Positions 16,979 through 27,361 are shown, counted from the stretch's first letter. The stretch: 64,000 nucleotides of DNA from Nocardia niigatensis NBRC 100131 (GCF_000308655.1 NZ_BAGC01000042.1:1-64000); one strand, 5' to 3'. Numbers and translations are program-made. The notes: generated by a model from the letters alone, not told the origin.

Positions 16979-19141
16979 ATGGCAGCCGCCATGTCCATAT
17001 CCAGCACCGATCACCCGACCGCGCCGGGCAGCGACCGACAGGACGCACCGGTTGCTCCGACCAGGCCAGGGGCCTACCGACTCGATCTGGACGGGCTGCG
17101 CGGTGTAGCTATCGCGCTGGTGGTCGCCTTCCACATCTGGGCCGGACGCGTCTCCGGCGGCGTGGACGTGTTCCTGGTGCTCTCCGGCTTCTTCTTCACC
17201 GGCATGCTCGTGCGCCGCGCCGACAGCGGATCGGTGGGCGTCCTGAGCACGATCCGGCGCACGCTGCGCCGGCTGCTGCCCGCCATGGTGGTGGTGCTGG
17301 CGGCGGTGGTGGCCGCGACGGTGGTACTGCTCCCCCACACCCGCTGGTCGAATATCGCGGGCCAGACGCTGGCCTCGCTGTTCTACTACCAGAACTGGTA
17401 TCTGGCGTTGTCGTGGTCGGACTATCTGGCCGCGGATCCCTCGGTGAGCCCGCTGCAGCATCTGTGGTCGATGTCGGTGCAGGGGCAGATGTATCTCGTT
17501 CTGCTGCTGACGGTCGCGGGCGTGGCCTGGACGCTGCGGCGCGCGATCCGGGCGGGGGCGTGGAAACTGGCCTCCGGGTACCCGTTTCTGCGCCGGGCGG
17601 GCGAGGACGGCGTACTGCGGCTGACGCTCGCGATCATTTTCGGCGTCGCCGCCATCGTCTCGTTCTGCTATGCGACCGAAGGGGTTTCGACCCAGCAGGG
17701 CTGGAACTACTACGACACCTTCGCCCGTGCGTGGGAACCCCTCGCGGGCGGTCTGCTCGCCCTCGCGGCGCCGTTGATCCGGCTGCCCCGGCCGACGCGG
17801 GAAGTGTTCGCCTGGAGCGGAATCGCGGCCATCGCCTGCTGCGGCTGGATGGTGAACGGGTCACTGGTCTTCCCCGGTCCGGCCGCGCTGATTCCGGTGC
17901 TGGCCACGACCGCACTGATTCTCGCGGGCGCGGGCCGCGACACCGCCGGTCAGCCGCTGGTGAATCGGGCGCTGGCGACCGGGCCGGTGGTGCGGCTCGG
18001 CGGGTTCGCGTACGCGCTGTACCTGTGGCACTGGCCGATGCTCATCTTCTATCTGGGTGAACAGCATCAGCGCCGGGCCGGGTGGCTGGGCGGGCTGGTC
18101 ATCATCCTGATCTCGCTGGTGCTGGCGTTCGTGACCCACCATCTCGTCGAGGAGCCGCTACGCCTGCGCTCACGGCCGGCCACGACGCCCGCGCTCGGCC
18201 GCGTGCTGGCCGGGGTGGCGGTGTCGACGGTCGGGGTGCTGCTGCTCGGGTCGACCCTGGCCTGGCAGTGGAGCATGGGCGCGAAGGCGCACGCGGTCGG
18301 CGAACTGGATCCCGCCAAGTACCCTGGCGCGGCGGCTCTCACCGATCACGCGCTGGTGCCGCGCGCTCCGATGCGCCCCACCACCGAGGAAGCTCCCGCC
18401 GATATCGCCTACCCGACCCGGGACGGCTGCATCTCCGACTTCGACACCCGCGCGGTCACCACCTGCGCCTACGGTGACCGCGACGCGCACCGCACCCTCG
18501 CGGTGGTCGGCAATTCGCATGCCGAGCACTGGATTCCGGCCCTGCAGATCCTGGGCGAGCAGTACCGGTTCCGGGTCGTCGTCTATTTGAAGATGGGCTG
18601 CCCGCTGACGGTGGCCGAGGAGCCCATGTACAAGGGCCAGCACAATCCGGACTGCCGGGACTGGTCGGCCGAGGTGATCGACCGGCTCGGCGTGGAGCGA
18701 CCCGACTACGTCTTCACCACCGCGACCCGCCCCAGCGACAATGGCGGCGACGAGACACCGCAGGACTACCTCGACGTCTGGTCCGCGCTGTCGGACCGCG
18801 GCCTGCAGCTCATCGGCATCCGCGACACGCCGTGGTTGCGCCGCAACGGCATTCGCTACCGGGCCATCGACTGTCTGGCCGGCGGCGGCGACCGCCTCAG
18901 CTGCGGCCTCCCCCGCAGCGAGGCCCTCAATGCGGAGAATCCGGCCGCGGCCCCCGCCGCCGCGTTCCCGAACATGCACCTCATCGACCCCAACGACGCG
19001 GTGTGCGAGCCCGACGTCTGCCCGGTCGTGGAGGGCAATATCCTCATCTACCACGACGAACACCACCTCACCGCAAGCTACGCCCGCTCCCTGGCCCCGG
19101 AACTGGGCCGCGAACTCCAGCCCATCCTCGACTGGTGGTGA
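16979..19141 (+). CDS. OafA-type acyltransferase with fused SGNH domain
   Basis: 720 residues. The N-terminal half is the acyltransferase-3 membrane domain with ten or so helices, opening YRLDLDGLRGVAIALVVAFH (catalytic-type His). The C-terminal extracytoplasmic half, from about 470, is SGNH-like: VVGNSHAEHWIPALQ carries the nucleophile Ser, and YHDEHHLTASYAR has the Asp/His pair. Such fusions O-acetylate or succinylate surface polysaccharides or glycolipids. The usual GDSHA is GNSHA here. The ATG at 16979 gives a short Pro/Asp-rich cytosolic leader. A single gene. Confidence 0.9.
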   Translation: MAAAMSISSTDHPTAPGSDRQDAPVAPTRPGAYRLDLDGLRGVAIALVVAFHIWAGRVSGGVDVFLVLSGFFFTGMLVRRADSGSVGVLSTIRRTLRRLLPAMVVVLAAVVAATVVLLPHTRWSNIAGQTLASLFYYQNWYLALSWSDYLAADPSVSPLQHLWSMSVQGQMYLVLLLTVAGVAWTLRRAIRAGAWKLASGYPFLRRAGEDGVLRLTLAIIFGVAAIVSFCYATEGVSTQQGWNYYDTFARAWEPLAGGLLALAAPLIRLPRPTREVFAWSGIAAIACCGWMVNGSLVFPGPAALIPVLATTALILAGAGRDTAGQPLVNRALATGPVVRLGGFAYALYLWHWPMLIFYLGEQHQRRAGWLGGLVIILISLVLAFVTHHLVEEPLRLRSRPATTPALGRVLAGVAVSTVGVLLLGSTLAWQWSMGAKAHAVGELDPAKYPGAAALTDHALVPRAPMRPTTEEAPADIAYPTRDGCISDFDTRAVTTCAYGDRDAHRTLAVVGNSHAEHWIPALQILGEQYRFRVVVYLKMGCPLTVAEEPMYKGQHNPDCRDWSAEVIDRLGVERPDYVFTTATRPSDNGGDETPQDYLDVWSALSDRGLQLIGIRDTPWLRRNGIRYRAIDCLAGGGDRLSCGLPRSEALNAENPAAAPAAAFPNMHLIDPNDAVCEPDVCPVVEGNILIYHDEHHLTASYARSLAPELGRELQPILDWW

Positions 19142-19268
19142 CCCGAGCGGCGTGTCCGGAAACCCGGTGAGTGTCTGCCGGATTGATCCGCTCAGCGCTG
19201 CCGGAGGACGGCGCCGACGTCGCGCACGCAGGCATCGAAGGAGTAGTCCGCCGTTGTTATTCCTCTCG

Positions 19269-20096
19269 TCAGCTGATTTCGGTGAGCTGGGTGGTGAGCT
19301 TGGCCAGGCGGGCGCGAGCCGTCGCATTGCCGACCAGCGCGGCGGGCACGGTGGGCTCGAGGCCGGTGTAGTAGGTGCCGGTGCTGACTCGACGTGCGGG
19401 TTCGCAGAGTTGGGCGAGTTCGGCGGCGACCTCAGCGGCAGAGCGGCCGACCAGGCCGTAGAGCGGGAGCATCCCGGTCCGGATATTGCCCGGATCGACG
19501 CTGAGGGCGGTCAGCCGCCCGGCGTGCTCCTCGGCGAAGGTCCGGGTGAACATGGTCAGCGCGAGCTTGGACTGGGAATAGACCGGCAGCGGCAGGTAGT
19601 AGCCCTTCTTCCGGTCCAGATCGCCCCAGCCGATGGTGCCGCCGCGGTGCCGATCCGAGGACACGTTCACCACCCGGCCGCCGGCGGCGCCGAGGGCGGG
19701 CACGAGCGCCTTCGTCAACACGTACGGCGCTAGATAGTTGACCTGGAAGGTGATTTCGTTGCCGTCGCCGGTGAGTGAACGGCGTTCCGGCCCACGGATC
19801 GCGGCATTGTTCACCAGCAGGTCCAGGGACGGGATCGTGCGGGTCAGCGCGCCCGCGAGGGCGGCCACCTCGTCCATGCGCGAGAAGTCGGCCGTCAACA
19901 TCCGCAACCGCATGGGTTCGGCGCCGGCCTTGATCAGTTCCTCCAGCGCAAGGTCACCGGAGGACGGGTCGGGCGCATGCACGATCACGGTGGCGCCGCC
20001 GTCGACCAGGCGGCGGGCCAGCTCCAATCCGAGACCGCTGGTGGCCCCGGTGACGAGCGCGGTACGGGAAGCGAAGGGAGAGTCGGACATTTCCAT
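19269..20096 (-). CDS. Short-chain dehydrogenase/reductase
   Basis: 275 residues with classical SDR elements: TGATSGLGLELARRL (cofactor loop), LVNNAAIRGPE, the catalytic Ser in VNVSSDRHRG, and YSQSK (Tyr and Lys). The C-terminal region resembles retinol-dehydrogenase-like SDRs that reduce or oxidise lipophilic alcohols and ketones. ATG 20096 and ATG 20090 are both possible starts; GGATGG precedes the latter closely. It is transcribed away from the type VII module across a 640-base gap. Substrate unknown. Confidence 0.88.
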   Translation of the reverse strand: MEMSDSPFASRTALVTGATSGLGLELARRLVDGGATVIVHAPDPSSGDLALEELIKAGAEPMRLRMLTADFSRMDEVAALAGALTRTIPSLDLLVNNAAIRGPERRSLTGDGNEITFQVNYLAPYVLTKALVPALGAAGGRVVNVSSDRHRGGTIGWGDLDRKKGYYLPLPVYSQSKLALTMFTRTFAEEHAGRLTALSVDPGNIRTGMLPLYGLVGRSAAEVAAELAQLCEPARRVSTGTYYTGLEPTVPAALVGNATARARLAKLTTQLTEIS

Positions 20097-20735
20097 CCAT
20101 TCGTAGAATGCGCGGCAGGACCCCGGGTTTCGCGCACTCGCGCGTACGGAATGCCCTACCGGGCGATGGGAAGTGACGCCGAGCGACAGCTCGCATCACG
20201 AGAGAGAATTCGGCCGGACAACCGAGAATGATCGGATTCGACCGTCAGGCGAGGCGGAAACCGCGCGACGGCGGCTCGTCCTCTCCGCCGAAGCCGAAGC
20301 GCTCCAACGAGGTCGGCGGCTCCGAGCGAACAGGCGACAACCCGGGGAGCCCGGTCACACCGGCGCCCGTCCACGAGACACGAGCATTCGTGCGCATGTC
20401 AGCCATGCCTTCCATCAGAACCGTCGCCGATACTGCGAGGCAAGTTCACCGGCCCGTATTGACGAGAAATTTCCGGGCAAGCCCTCGATGCTGCCGAACC
20501 GCTCGGGCACCATGTCGGGATGAACCCGGTGCGCGCGAACGGATCGCGCTGAGGGTGCGCACGGACAACGACTCGCCGTGAGGGACGCCGAGTGAGAAGC
20601 CTTCCCGCCGAAAAGAATTCGTCAAGAGTTCACGCTTTCCCCGTCAGGACCACGTTAATTCGGCCACCGGTGCGTTCTCGGCGACGGTTTCGCATGCCAC
20701 TGTCGAAATCCGTTCGAGGAGTGGAGGGAGCGCGG
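20097..20735. other. Long divergent intergenic region
   Basis: About 640 bases between the SDR gene and the WXG100 gene. A short inverted repeat CATTC-gta-GAATG lies at 20098-20110, next to the SDR start, and could be an operator. Open frames in this stretch have atypical composition and no ribosome sites, so I call no gene. The right part, with GGAGGGAGC before 20736, is the leader of the type VII module. Confidence 0.5.
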
Positions 20736-21050
20736 GTGGCGCCCAAGGTTGGTGTGACGCCGGAACAGCTACGCGGGGCCGCCGGGCAGATGGCGGACCT
20801 GCGGGACCGGGTGGACGAAATTCTCGCCAGGCTGGAGAAGTCGCTGTCGGCCAAGGGAACCGCTTGGGGCGGTGATGGATACGGCAGCGCCTTCGCCGAT
20901 GGAGATCAGGGCTACCTCGCCGCGCACAAGAACCTCAGCGAGGGCATCGGCAATACCGCCGAGACGCTCGACTCCTATGCCGAGGGCCAGAACCAGGCCG
21001 CGGATCTGCTGGCGCACACCGACAAACGGAACGGGAACTCCTTCCGGTAG
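20736..21050 (+). CDS. WXG100-like type VII secretion protein
   Basis: 104 residues from GTG 20736, with GGAGGGAG eight bases upstream. It is a helix-turn-helix of the ESX/WXG100 kind: VTPEQLRGAAGQMADLRDRV, a central turn GTAWGGDGYGSAF in which WGG replaces WxG, and a second helix ending ADLLAHTDKRNGNSF. Such small proteins are exported by ESX systems, usually as dimers with a partner bearing a similar N-terminal domain. The CpnT-like gene starts nine bases after its stop, so the two products are likely to pair. Confidence 0.82.
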   Translation: MAPKVGVTPEQLRGAAGQMADLRDRVDEILARLEKSLSAKGTAWGGDGYGSAFADGDQGYLAAHKNLSEGIGNTAETLDSYAEGQNQAADLLAHTDKRNGNSFR

Positions 21051-21059
21051 CGAAATTCG

Positions 21060-24000
21060 GTGTCCATCACTATTCCCAGCGAGCTGGAATGGCTCGGCTG
21101 GATCGCCGGCTCGGACTGGCCCGACGGCGATGAAGACAAGATGTGGGATATCGGCGGCGACTGGCGCACCGCCGCAGCCGATCTCCGCGACCTGCGGCCC
21201 GCACTGCGGGCCGCGAAGCAGGCGACGATCGACGCCTACCCGTGGGGTGACGGCCTCGACGCCATGACCAAGGCACTGGACCAGCTCGACCACGGCCCGG
21301 AATCCCTGGAACATCTCGCCGAAATCCTCGAAGCCGTCGCGGAATCGGCCGACGGGCTGGGCACCGAGATCGAGTACACCAAGATCCTCATCATCTCGTC
21401 GCTGGTCATGCTCGCCGTGGAGATCGCCGCCGCCTGGCTGTTTCCGCCCACCGCACCGCTCGCCGAGACACTGGCGATCGGGGCCACCCGTGTGGCGGTG
21501 CGACTGCTCGGTGAACGAGCGGTGGCCGCCATCGCGCGGTTCGCGGCCAAGACCGGTCTCGCGGCACTGGTGAAATTCGCTGCCAAGCATGTGGTTTTCA
21601 GTACCGTGCTCGGCGCCGGACAGGATCTGGTGATCCAGGCCTATCAGGTCGGCGCCGGCCACCGTGACGGCATCGACTGGGAACGGGTCGGCACCACCGC
21701 CTACACGGCCGCCGCGGCCGGAGCCGCCGGCGGCCCGGCGGGCTCACTGCTCGGCAAGGCGGCAGGCAAGATCCACCTGCCCGGTGGAAGCTTCGGCAAC
21801 GCCGTCAAGGGCGCGGCCGTCGGCGCGGGCTCCGGCATCGCGGGCGGCCTGGGGGCCTGGGGCATCGGCGGCTTCGCCAACGGGTGGACCTGGGACCCCC
21901 GCATCCTGACCAGCGCCGGAGCCTACGGCGTACTGGTCGGCGGCAGCAAGGGATTCCGCCACTCCCCCGCCACGAACGGTCCCGAGACGCACCCCTTCCA
22001 CGCGGCAGACCCGGCGATGCGCGGCGGCGAAGCTCCGGCCGAGGCCCACTCCTCACCGCAGTCATTCCGCGAGGCGGGGGCACCGGACGGGAGCACACCG
22101 CATCCGCAGAGCGCGGCCGGCAGATCGGAGGGCACGGCCGCGGGTCCGGAAAGCGGCGCCACGGAAGTGAGCAGGCAGGGCACGGGTCCGGGAGAGCATG
22201 CCGCCGGTCCGGTCACCCACGTAGCCGGACCGGACAGGCGGGAAGGGCCGGTCGGCGGCACCGCGGGTACTTCGGCTCCGGAGGTTCGCCGGGGATCGGG
22301 CTCTGACGGACGTCGGGCGGGGACTGCGGGTGCGGGATCCGAAGGCCGCCGGTCCGAGACCGAATCACGGGCGGGCATCGGCCAGGAGGGTGCCGGTGAA
22401 GCGGGTTCCCGGGGCACGGGACAGCATGGCTCATCGTCCCCGGTGCGGGCGCCGGAGCCGCTGGCCCAGGTCCGCGATACCCTGCGCCGGCTCGGCGTCG
22501 ACCCCGACGGCATGAGCCCGCACGAGCTGGAGCGAGCCTCCGTCGACGCCGTCATGCGGCGCGTCGGCGAACTCACCGCGGCCGCCGACGATCTCGCCAA
22601 CCAGAATCTGGGCCCGGCCGAGTATTTCGCCCGACGCGATGCCATTCAGCAGCAGATCTCCGAGACCATGGCGCTGCGCGGCGAGCTGCGGTCGCTGTTC
22701 GAGCATCACCGTGCGGGCACAACCCCGCCCGCGCCGACCCCATCCCTGGCTCCTGCCCATCAACCGGCCACCGAGGTGCAATCGCACTCGGCCGCCACAT
22801 CGAAGGCCGAGCCCGGACCGCAGAACGAGTCGAAGCCCAAAGGCCGACCCGAACCGCAAGACCGGTCGAAGCCGCAGGGTGAGTCGACGCCGGAGGGCGG
22901 GGATGGGCTCGATTCGGCTCGGGAGAAGTTGCGGCGGCTGGGGGTTGACCCGGACGGGATGAGTCCCGCGCAACTGCGGCAGGCCGCGGAGGAGGCGTTC
23001 GCGCGGAAAGCCGACGAGTTCGCGGATCGGACGGCCGCGCTCGAAGGGGCGGGGCTGCGGCCCGGTGAGTTCCGGGTGCAGCGGATGGAGTTGCAGAAGC
23101 AGATCGACGAGTTTCTCCGCTTGCGACGAGAGTTGCGGGGCGACGTGGCGGATGCCCCGATCGCCGAAGGCGCAGAGCCGATTCCCACCGAGGAACTGAC
23201 CGCCACCGAGGAACCGACGGCCACCGAAAAGCCCAGCGCCGCTGAAAAACCAGCGACCGTGGAGGAACAGCAAACGCAGCACCCGGCTCAGCCACGCAGG
23301 GAAGAGGGTGATCCTGAGGCCGAGGCCGGCGAGGGCACGGGCGACGCCGCGCATCCGGTAACAGGTGAGCAGCCCCGGACCAACGAGGGCGAACGGTCCC
23401 CCGAGCCCCGAGAACCGAAGGAGGAATTCCCCGACACCACGTCGAAGATTCCCTATACGCCACGGTATTTCACCCTGCCGCCGATCTCCCCGTTCGAAGC
23501 CGCCACCCCTCCGCCGGATTCGGTTTGGGAGCCCGCGCCCACACCTACCCCGCCACCCACGCCCACCCCAACGCCTCAACCCATACCTGACCCAATACCC
23601 ACGCCCACCCCGGATCCCGAACCCACGCCGACACCATCGAACCCAACACCCACACCGGATCCCATACCCACACCGGATCCGACGCCCACGCCCGATCCGA
23701 CACCAACACCGGATCCCACACCCACGCCCACGCCGGACCCGACGCCCACGCCTTCACCCACACCAACACAGGATCCGACACCCATGCCAACACCGGATCC
23801 GACACCAACACCGGACCCAACATCCACACCTACGCCGGATCCGACGCCTACGTCCGGCCCCTCGACGTCTGCTCCCCCGAGGGCGGGATACGACGGCGAA
23901 TACGGTTCGGGTGCAGGTGGTTTCGCGAATCGAGAGGGTGGGCCTGGTTTGCACGCCATGTCGGTTGCCGCCGATGCGGAGGAGGACGACGGCAAGCGGA

Positions 24001-24578
24001 AGCCGCCGGCCGGGGCGGGGCTCGGGCCGATTTCGGGTGCGCCGATTCTGGGCGGTATGCCGTTCGCGGCCGGAGGTTCGGGGTCGGCGGGCGGCATACA
24101 CGGGGCGGGACGGAGTCCGGCCCTGTGGCCGCGGGCGGCCGTGCACGGCGGAACCGAGGTGGAAGGGGCGCGAGGTTCGGTCCTGGTTCGGTCGTTGGCC
24201 GAATTCGGGTCGTTCGCGGAGCTGGTTCCGGAGACCGGAGAGTTGCGGGCGGTGAGCGGTGTGCCGTCCGCGTCGACCGGGCCGGGGGGCGTGTTCGGCT
24301 ATCTGGACGAGGTGGCCGCCGTGGTCTATCACGATCGCTTCGGTTTGGCGCTGCGGCTCCCCGCCGCGGTCGTGTACCTGGACGACCCGGGCGTGCGGGT
24401 CGAGTGGTCACCGGTGGAGCAGGAGCGGGCCCGGCTCGTCGTGAGCCGGGACGCGCAGATCTGGTGCGACCTGACCTATCGGAGTGTGGTGCCGGACAGC
24501 GATATCGGACGTTTCGTACGCGACGTGCCGGCCGATCCGATGCGCAGGTCGCGCCTGTTCGATGGTCCGGCACGATGA
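21060..24578 (+). CDS. CpnT-like type VII secreted protein with duplicated helical module and Pro-Thr-Asp repeats
   Basis: 1172 residues from GTG 21060. Residues 1-100 ([35 protein letters not shown]) match the WXG100-like domain at the N terminus of CpnT, the M. tuberculosis channel/toxin protein. Hydrophobic Ala/Gly-rich segments follow to about 310, including [20 protein letters not shown]. Then come a charged linker, two homologous modules of about 80 residues (near 467-553 and 617-700, each with [12 protein letters not shown]), a TPTPDP repeat linker (about 820-940), a Gly-rich stretch and a C-terminal domain of about 130 residues ([30 protein letters not shown]). I recognise no TNT or other toxin fold at the end. 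Probably a polymorphic secreted effector or surface protein. Confidence 0.8.
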   Translation: MSITIPSELEWLGWIAGSDWPDGDEDKMWDIGGDWRTAAADLRDLRPALRAAKQATIDAYPWGDGLDAMTKALDQLDHGPESLEHLAEILEAVAESADGLGTEIEYTKILIISSLVMLAVEIAAAWLFPPTAPLAETLAIGATRVAVRLLGERAVAAIARFAAKTGLAALVKFAAKHVVFSTVLGAGQDLVIQAYQVGAGHRDGIDWERVGTTAYTAAAAGAAGGPAGSLLGKAAGKIHLPGGSFGNAVKGAAVGAGSGIAGGLGAWGIGGFANGWTWDPRILTSAGAYGVLVGGSKGFRHSPATNGPETHPFHAADPAMRGGEAPAEAHSSPQSFREAGAPDGSTPHPQSAAGRSEGTAAGPESGATEVSRQGTGPGEHAAGPVTHVAGPDRREGPVGGTAGTSAPEVRRGSGSDGRRAGTAGAGSEGRRSETESRAGIGQEGAGEAGSRGTGQHGSSSPVRAPEPLAQVRDTLRRLGVDPDGMSPHELERASVDAVMRRVGELTAAADDLANQNLGPAEYFARRDAIQQQISETMALRGELRSLFEHHRAGTTPPAPTPSLAPAHQPATEVQSHSAATSKAEPGPQNESKPKGRPEPQDRSKPQGESTPEGGDGLDSAREKLRRLGVDPDGMSPAQLRQAAEEAFARKADEFADRTAALEGAGLRPGEFRVQRMELQKQIDEFLRLRRELRGDVADAPIAEGAEPIPTEELTATEEPTATEKPSAAEKPATVEEQQTQHPAQPRREEGDPEAEAGEGTGDAAHPVTGEQPRTNEGERSPEPREPKEEFPDTTSKIPYTPRYFTLPPISPFEAATPPPDSVWEPAPTPTPPPTPTPTPQPIPDPIPTPTPDPEPTPTPSNPTPTPDPIPTPDPTPTPDPTPTPDPTPTPTPDPTPTPSPTPTQDPTPMPTPDPTPTPDPTSTPTPDPTPTSGPSTSAPPRAGYDGEYGSGAGGFANREGGPGLHAMSVAADAEEDDGKRKPPAGAGLGPISGAPILGGMPFAAGGSGSAGGIHGAGRSPALWPRAAVHGGTEVEGARGSVLVRSLAEFGSFAELVPETGELRAVSGVPSASTGPGGVFGYLDEVAAVVYHDRFGLALRLPAAVVYLDDPGVRVEWSPVEQERARLVVSRDAQIWCDLTYRSVVPDSDIGRFVRDVPADPMRRSRLFDGPAR
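23541..23870 (+). repeat. Low-complexity in-frame repeat coding for Thr-Pro-Asp-Pro
   Basis: Degenerate tandem units of the type ACACCGGATCCG and ACGCCCACG encode TPTPDP repeats inside the CpnT-like protein. The unit is a multiple of three and varies at third positions. It is therefore a coding repeat that could expand or contract without frameshift, acting as a stiff wall-spanning linker. Confidence 0.85.
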
Positions 24579-24607
24579 GCGCGCCGGATCCGATGAAAGG
24601 AGTGTGC

Positions 24608-25078
24608 ATGTCGAACGAACACGCGAAAACGGAGATGGTGGAGTTGCTCGACGAAATGCGCAGACAGATGCGGGAAGTCGCGCGGATTCAACGCGCGCGG
24701 GCGCAGATCACCGGTCGTGCGACGACGCGGAAGCGGGTGACCGTCACGACCGACGCCAACGGCACCGTGACCGACGTCCGATTCGGTTCGGGGATAGCGG
24801 ATCTCAGCTATCCCGAGATCGCCGACGCCTTCGTGCGGGCGTCGGCCGCGGCCGCGGCGGACGCCGCCCGGCAGGTCCGAGAGCTCATGGCCCCGCTCCA
24901 GCGCCGGCGCATGGCGATGCCCACCCTGAGCGACCTCGTCGAAGGCGCACCCGACATCCGCGCGATGATCCCTCCGCTGACCGGAGAACTTCCACCCCAA
25001 CCGGATTCGCCGCAGCCACGTGCGGAGGACTTCCAGCGCCGCGATCCGGGCGCCGCCTACCGCGAGTCCGGGTGGTGA
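24608..25078 (+). CDS. YbaB/EbfC-like protein of the type VII module
   Basis: 156 residues. The core RKRVTVTTDANGTVTDVRF and the flanking helices resemble the YbaB/EbfC nucleoid-associated fold, which recurs next to ESX substrates in actinobacteria (EspL-like genes). The C-terminal third is Pro-rich and not part of the fold. ATG 24608 is preferred because AAAGGAG lies six bases before it; ATG 24575 would overlap the upstream stop. Its position suggests a chaperone or regulator for the preceding secreted protein. That is inference from neighbourhood. Confidence 0.75.
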   Translation: MSNEHAKTEMVELLDEMRRQMREVARIQRARAQITGRATTRKRVTVTTDANGTVTDVRFGSGIADLSYPEIADAFVRASAAAAADAARQVRELMAPLQRRRMAMPTLSDLVEGAPDIRAMIPPLTGELPPQPDSPQPRAEDFQRRDPGAAYRESGW

Positions 25079-25219
25079 CCTCGAGACGGGCCGGGCTCGC
25101 AAAGGAACCGGAAATCCGGTGCGCGCAGTGGTTATGGATCCGTAAAGGCCCCGGGTCGGCCCGAACCCCCAGGGTTGAATAGAGGCCCGAGCCGAGGACC
25201 GGGAGAAGAGGCAATCATC

Positions 25220-25426
25220 ATGGGCATCATCGACAGCGGTGTCTGCCTGTCGTCCATCACCGTGTACTGGTCACTCCAGGACGCCGCGTTCATCGCCCGC
25301 TCCGACCGATATCCCGGTCTGGTCGCGCGCAACGAATGGTCGTCGCTGGCCGCGGTCGACGGCCTGATGGACATGATCGAACAGCAGGGGCGGCACGATC
25401 GTTCGTCCCGCCGGCCCGCGGCCTGA
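25220..25426 (+). CDS. Small conserved-looking protein of unknown function (68 residues)
   Basis: Starts at ATG 25220 with GGAGAAGAGG upstream. The sequence contains DSGVCLSSITVYWSLQDAAF and LVARNEWSSLAAVDGLMDMI, a compact amphipathic pattern with Trp and a single Cys, ending in a basic tail. No signal peptide or membrane helix. It lies 141 bases after the YbaB-like gene and is convergent with kup, six bases away. It may be the last gene of the type VII module, for instance an accessory or immunity protein, but nothing in the sequence proves this. Confidence 0.6.
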   Translation: MGIIDSGVCLSSITVYWSLQDAAFIARSDRYPGLVARNEWSSLAAVDGLMDMIEQQGRHDRSSRRPAA

Positions 25427-25431
25427 GACGC

Positions 25432-27348
25432 CTACACCTCGATCCAGGAGCCCATGGTGACCGTGCGGTCGCGGGGCAGGGCGAAGTATTCGGCGGCATC
25501 CGCGGTGATGTGAGAGGTGGCGATGAACAGGCGTTTCCGCCAGGGGGCCATGGTGGGGTCGTCGCCGCGTCGCAGCTCGATCTTGGAGAGGAAGTACGAC
25601 GCCTGATCCAGGTCGAGCACGCCTTCGGTGTCCGCCGGATCGAGCAGGCGGATCGCCGCCGGGACGTCGGGGGTCTCCATGTAGCCGTAGTTGGCCGTGA
25701 CGTGGATGATGCCGTCGTCGGCGTAGCCGAGGTGGTCCAGTGAGATCCGTTGCGACACAGGAATACGCGGCACCGGCTCGGTATGGATGGAGAGAATGAC
25801 GACCTGCCGGTGGCGCACGTGATTGTGTTCGACATTGGCGCGCATGGCCAGCGGCGCCGTCTCCTTGCCGCGGTTGAGGAAGACGGCCGTGCCGGGGACG
25901 GTGATCACCGTCGACACGTCGGCGCGCAATCGGTCCACGAACTCGCGCAGCGAGCCCTCCCGCCGCTCGCGCTCGGCGGTGACGATCTCGCGGCCGCGCT
26001 GCCACGTGGTCATGATGGTGAACGCGATGACGGCGATCAGCAGCGGCAGCCACGCACCGTGGACCAGCTTGGTCAGGTTCGCGCCGAAGAACAGCAGATC
26101 CACCATCAGCAGCGGGATCGCGCCGAGCGCGACCAGCCACAGCGGCGTCCGCCATTTCGCCCGCGCGATATAGAAGAACAGCAGCGTGGTGATGGTGATC
26201 GTGCCGGTCACGGCCATACCGAACGCGTAGGCGAGGGCCGCGGAACTGCGGAACGCGAACACCAGCGTCAGCACCGACACCAGCAGCAGCCAGTTGATCC
26301 ACGGCACATAGATCTGTCCGATGGTGGATTCGGAGGTGTGCGCGATGCGCAGCCTGGGCAGGTAACCGAGCTGCGCGGCCTGCGCGGCCACCGAGAACGC
26401 CCCGGTGATGACCGCCTGGGAGGCGATGACCGTGGCCGCGGTGGCCAGCAGCACGATGGGCAGCCGCCCCCATCCCGGCGCGAGCAGAAAGAACGGCGCG
26501 CCGATATTGGCGGGATCATCGAGGATCAGCGCACCCTGCCCCATGTAGCTCAGCACGCAGGCGGGGAAGACCAGCACCAGCCAGGCGCGGGTGATCGCGC
26601 TGCGGCCGAAATGGCCCATATCGGCGTAGAGCGCCTCGGCGCCGGTGACCGCCAGCACGATGGCGGCCAGCGCGAAGAAGGCGATTCCGAAGTGCCCGAA
26701 CAGGAATCCGAGCGCATAGGCCGGCGACAGCGCCTTCAGGATCTCCGGATGGCCGGCGATGCCCCGGATCCCGCAGGCGCCGATCACCAGGAACCAGCCG
26801 ATCATGATCGGTCCGAAGACCCGCCCGACGGCGGCAGTGCCGTGCCGCTGCACGAGGAACAGCACCACGATGATCACCGCGGTGATCGGCACGATGAACC
26901 CGTCCATCCCGGACGAGACGGTTTTCAGGCCCTCGACCGCCGACAGCACCGAGATCGCGGGCGTGATCATGCTGTCGCCCAGGAACAATGAGGCGCCGAA
27001 GATGCCCAGGGCAGCCAGCATCATGGCGGTCCGCCGCCCGCCCGGCAGGGTCCAGCGGCGCAGCAGGGTGATGAGGGCCATGATGCCGCCCTCACCGTCA
27101 TTGTCGGCGCGCATGGCCAGCAGCACATAGGTGACGGTCACGATGATCATGACGGACCAGAACACCAGGGACACGATGCCGAAGATGTTGTCCCGGCTCA
27201 CCGGAACCGGATGCGGGTCATCGGGATTGAACACGGTCTGCAGGGTGTAGATCGGGCTGGTGCCGATGTCTCCGAACACCACCCCGAGTGCCCCGATCGT
27301 CAACGCGAGACGAGATCCTGTGTGCCCGCCGGAAACCGGTGCTGCCAC
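25432..27348 (-). CDS. kup: Potassium uptake protein Kup
   Basis: 638 residues, the normal length of a KUP/HAK/KT transporter, a proton-coupled K+ importer. The signature GVVFGDIGTSPIYTLQTVF opens the protein, with GEGGIMALITLLRR and ADMGHFGRSAI typical of the family. Twelve membrane helices fill the first two thirds, and a cytosolic C-terminal domain follows (GTAVFLNRGKETAPLAM). ATG 27348 follows GGAGGAGG closely. The leader contains two adjacent perfect hairpins immediately before that site. Together with kdpFABC-DE it makes this region a potassium island. Confidence 0.96.
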   Translation of the reverse strand: MAAPVSGGHTGSRLALTIGALGVVFGDIGTSPIYTLQTVFNPDDPHPVPVSRDNIFGIVSLVFWSVMIIVTVTYVLLAMRADNDGEGGIMALITLLRRWTLPGGRRTAMMLAALGIFGASLFLGDSMITPAISVLSAVEGLKTVSSGMDGFIVPITAVIIVVLFLVQRHGTAAVGRVFGPIMIGWFLVIGACGIRGIAGHPEILKALSPAYALGFLFGHFGIAFFALAAIVLAVTGAEALYADMGHFGRSAITRAWLVLVFPACVLSYMGQGALILDDPANIGAPFFLLAPGWGRLPIVLLATAATVIASQAVITGAFSVAAQAAQLGYLPRLRIAHTSESTIGQIYVPWINWLLLVSVLTLVFAFRSSAALAYAFGMAVTGTITITTLLFFYIARAKWRTPLWLVALGAIPLLMVDLLFFGANLTKLVHGAWLPLLIAVIAFTIMTTWQRGREIVTAERERREGSLREFVDRLRADVSTVITVPGTAVFLNRGKETAPLAMRANVEHNHVRHRQVVILSIHTEPVPRIPVSQRISLDHLGYADDGIIHVTANYGYMETPDVPAAIRLLDPADTEGVLDLDQASYFLSKIELRRGDDPTMAPWRKRLFIATSHITADAAEYFALPRDRTVTMGSWIEV

Positions 27349-27361
27349 GCCATCCTCCTCC

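Noticed and set aside
19189..19258. Minus-strand codons reading TADYSFDACVRDVGAVLRQR, like a glycosyltransferase C-terminal end
   Set aside because: Only about 22 codons, no upstream continuation; too short to call a remnant.
20228..20581. 117-codon frame in the SDR/WXG100 gap
   Set aside because: Arg/Pro/Ser-rich translation, no ribosome site and no recognisable pattern.
23541..23870. Repeat array considered as CRISPR or minisatellite
   Set aside because: Units are short, contiguous without spacers and in frame, encoding TPTPDP. It is a coding linker.
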